64,000 nt of DNA from Rossellomorea marisflavi (lineage in GTDB: Bacteria; Bacillota; Bacilli; Bacillales; Bacillaceae_B): assembly GCA_003667865.1 (NCBI GenBank), contig CP033051.1, positions 755,501 to 819,500 on the forward strand, given 5' to 3'. Numbering within the stretch: the stretch's first letter is position 1; each line of letters begins with the position of its first letter. This document shows positions 61,972-64,000 of the stretch, in pieces. Position numbers and translations under genes: made by a program. Below the pieces are notes generated by a model, which was not told the origin of the DNA, did not search any database, and worked only from the letters and a program-made list of their open reading frames with translations.

Positions 61972-62217
61972 TTACAAAAAATAAATAAAATCAAAAATAA
62001 GAGGTATTTGCTGTGCCCAGAGGTAGTAGTCAATGAAAAATCTTGTGATCATAGACCCTATTGCAATGGTTAGCAGAATGTAAAGTAGTTGTGCTTGAAC
62101 AACACGATGTTTCTTAATGATTTTTTCTATTTGTAGAGCCTGTAATGCCCAAAAGGTTAAGGCAAAAAACACAAGATGTAGGAGCATATTAAATAAAGCT
62201 TGATGTTCAAATGTCAC
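61972..62217 (-). CDS. ywzB: DUF1146 membrane protein YwzB
   Basis: 81 residues with two membrane helices (LLHLVFFALTFWALQAL and YILLTIAIGSMITRFFIDYYLW), the DUF1146 family of Bacillus YwzB. A GTG start at 62217 follows AGGAGGACC. Located directly between the atp operon end and murA as in B. subtilis. Function unknown. Confidence 0.88.
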   Translation of the reverse strand: MTFEHQALFNMLLHLVFFALTFWALQALQIEKIIKKHRVVQAQLLYILLTIAIGSMITRFFIDYYLWAQQIPLIFDFIYFL

Positions 62218-62395
62218 GATGGTCCTCCTATTCGATAAAAATCGACGAACATCATCATTTTATCACATATGGTATATCTATTACATCGTATTTACATATT
62301 TTTTAAATTAAATTATGATGACAAAAACCTATACCTATAGTAAACATTAATATATGTTTTCACATTTATAGGTGATAAGGGTTATTGAGGAATAA

Positions 62396-62432
62396 GAAAA
62401 ACACCGTGCTCCGTAGGAGAACGGTGTTTTTA
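62396..62432 (-). terminator. Terminator of the atp operon
   Basis: On the minus strand AAAAACACCGT, a 13-base loop, ACGGTGTTTTTTC. It lies just beyond the atpC stop codon, as expected for the operon end. Confidence 0.85.
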
Positions 62433-62435
62433 GTA

Positions 62436-62858
<423 letters not shown>

Positions 62859-62862
62859 CTAA

Positions 62863-64000
<1,138 letters not shown>

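Overview
The window is chromosomal DNA of a low-GC Gram-positive, endospore-forming member of the Bacillaceae. This rests on spoIIID, spoIIQ, spoIID, sinR/sinI, ssbB, fabZ, mbl, flhO/flhP, murA and the end of the atp operon, which sit in nearly the order known from the Bacillus subtilis region near 320 degrees. Strong AGGAGG-type ribosome binding sites and U-tailed hairpin terminators fit this assignment. The species cannot be named from the sequence.

Layout. (1) 1-11.3 kb is AT-rich and accessory: the N-terminal part of a Sir2-family protein with an unrecognised ~200-residue leader domain, a Cys-rich mini-protein, a TPR protein, several orphan proteins and a group of membrane proteins, one of which ends in a lamin-tail domain. 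(2) 11.4-29.6 kb is an exopolysaccharide locus read on the minus strand. It runs Wzz-type co-polymerase, tyrosine kinase, PHP phosphatase, an EAR (epsC-type) leader RNA, an EpsC-like dehydratase, GalU, a prepilin pseudogene, an EpsN-like aminotransferase, an EpsL-like initiating sugar transferase, two acyltransferase-like enzymes, three glycosyltransferases, a Wzy-like polymerase, a MurJ-family flippase and GalE. A decayed IS4-family element lies between the flippase and galE. (3) 29.8-37.5 kb holds an S-layer-anchored SGNH hydrolase under a c-di-GMP-I riboswitch, an RRNPP-type regulator, a RAYT transposase with its REP palindromes, orphan genes and a Yip1/HlyD-type pair. (4) 37.6-44 kb carries a secreted alkaline phosphatase and the ywqB/ywqA pair. 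(5) 44.2-64 kb is conserved core: ssbB, ywpF, sinR convergent with sinI (sinI preceded by a second c-di-GMP-I riboswitch), fabZ, flhP, flhO, mbl, spoIIID, a sodium:solute symporter with its small subunit, spoIIQ, vanZ-like, spoIID, murA, DUF1146, atpC and atpD.

How the parts connect. The EPS operon, its antitermination RNA, the SinR repressor, a SinI antagonist apparently behind a c-di-GMP aptamer, and a cell-surface hydrolase behind another c-di-GMP aptamer suggest a local biofilm/surface module with second-messenger input at two points. This link is inference; the elements themselves are seen in the sequence.

Four repeat families colour the window. REP palindromes (core GAGGGACGGACCT, 11 sites) occur only between 29.8 and 49.2 kb and surround the RAYT gene. 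A ~152-bp structured element occurs three times (52.6, 57.6, 59.5 kb) with compensatory base changes. Two four-unit arrays of a GGTCT..GTCCGTTA repeat lie at 53.7 and 59.7 kb. GGGACAGG-type palindromes are scattered at 3.8-5.8 kb. No rRNA, tRNA or CRISPR array was seen.
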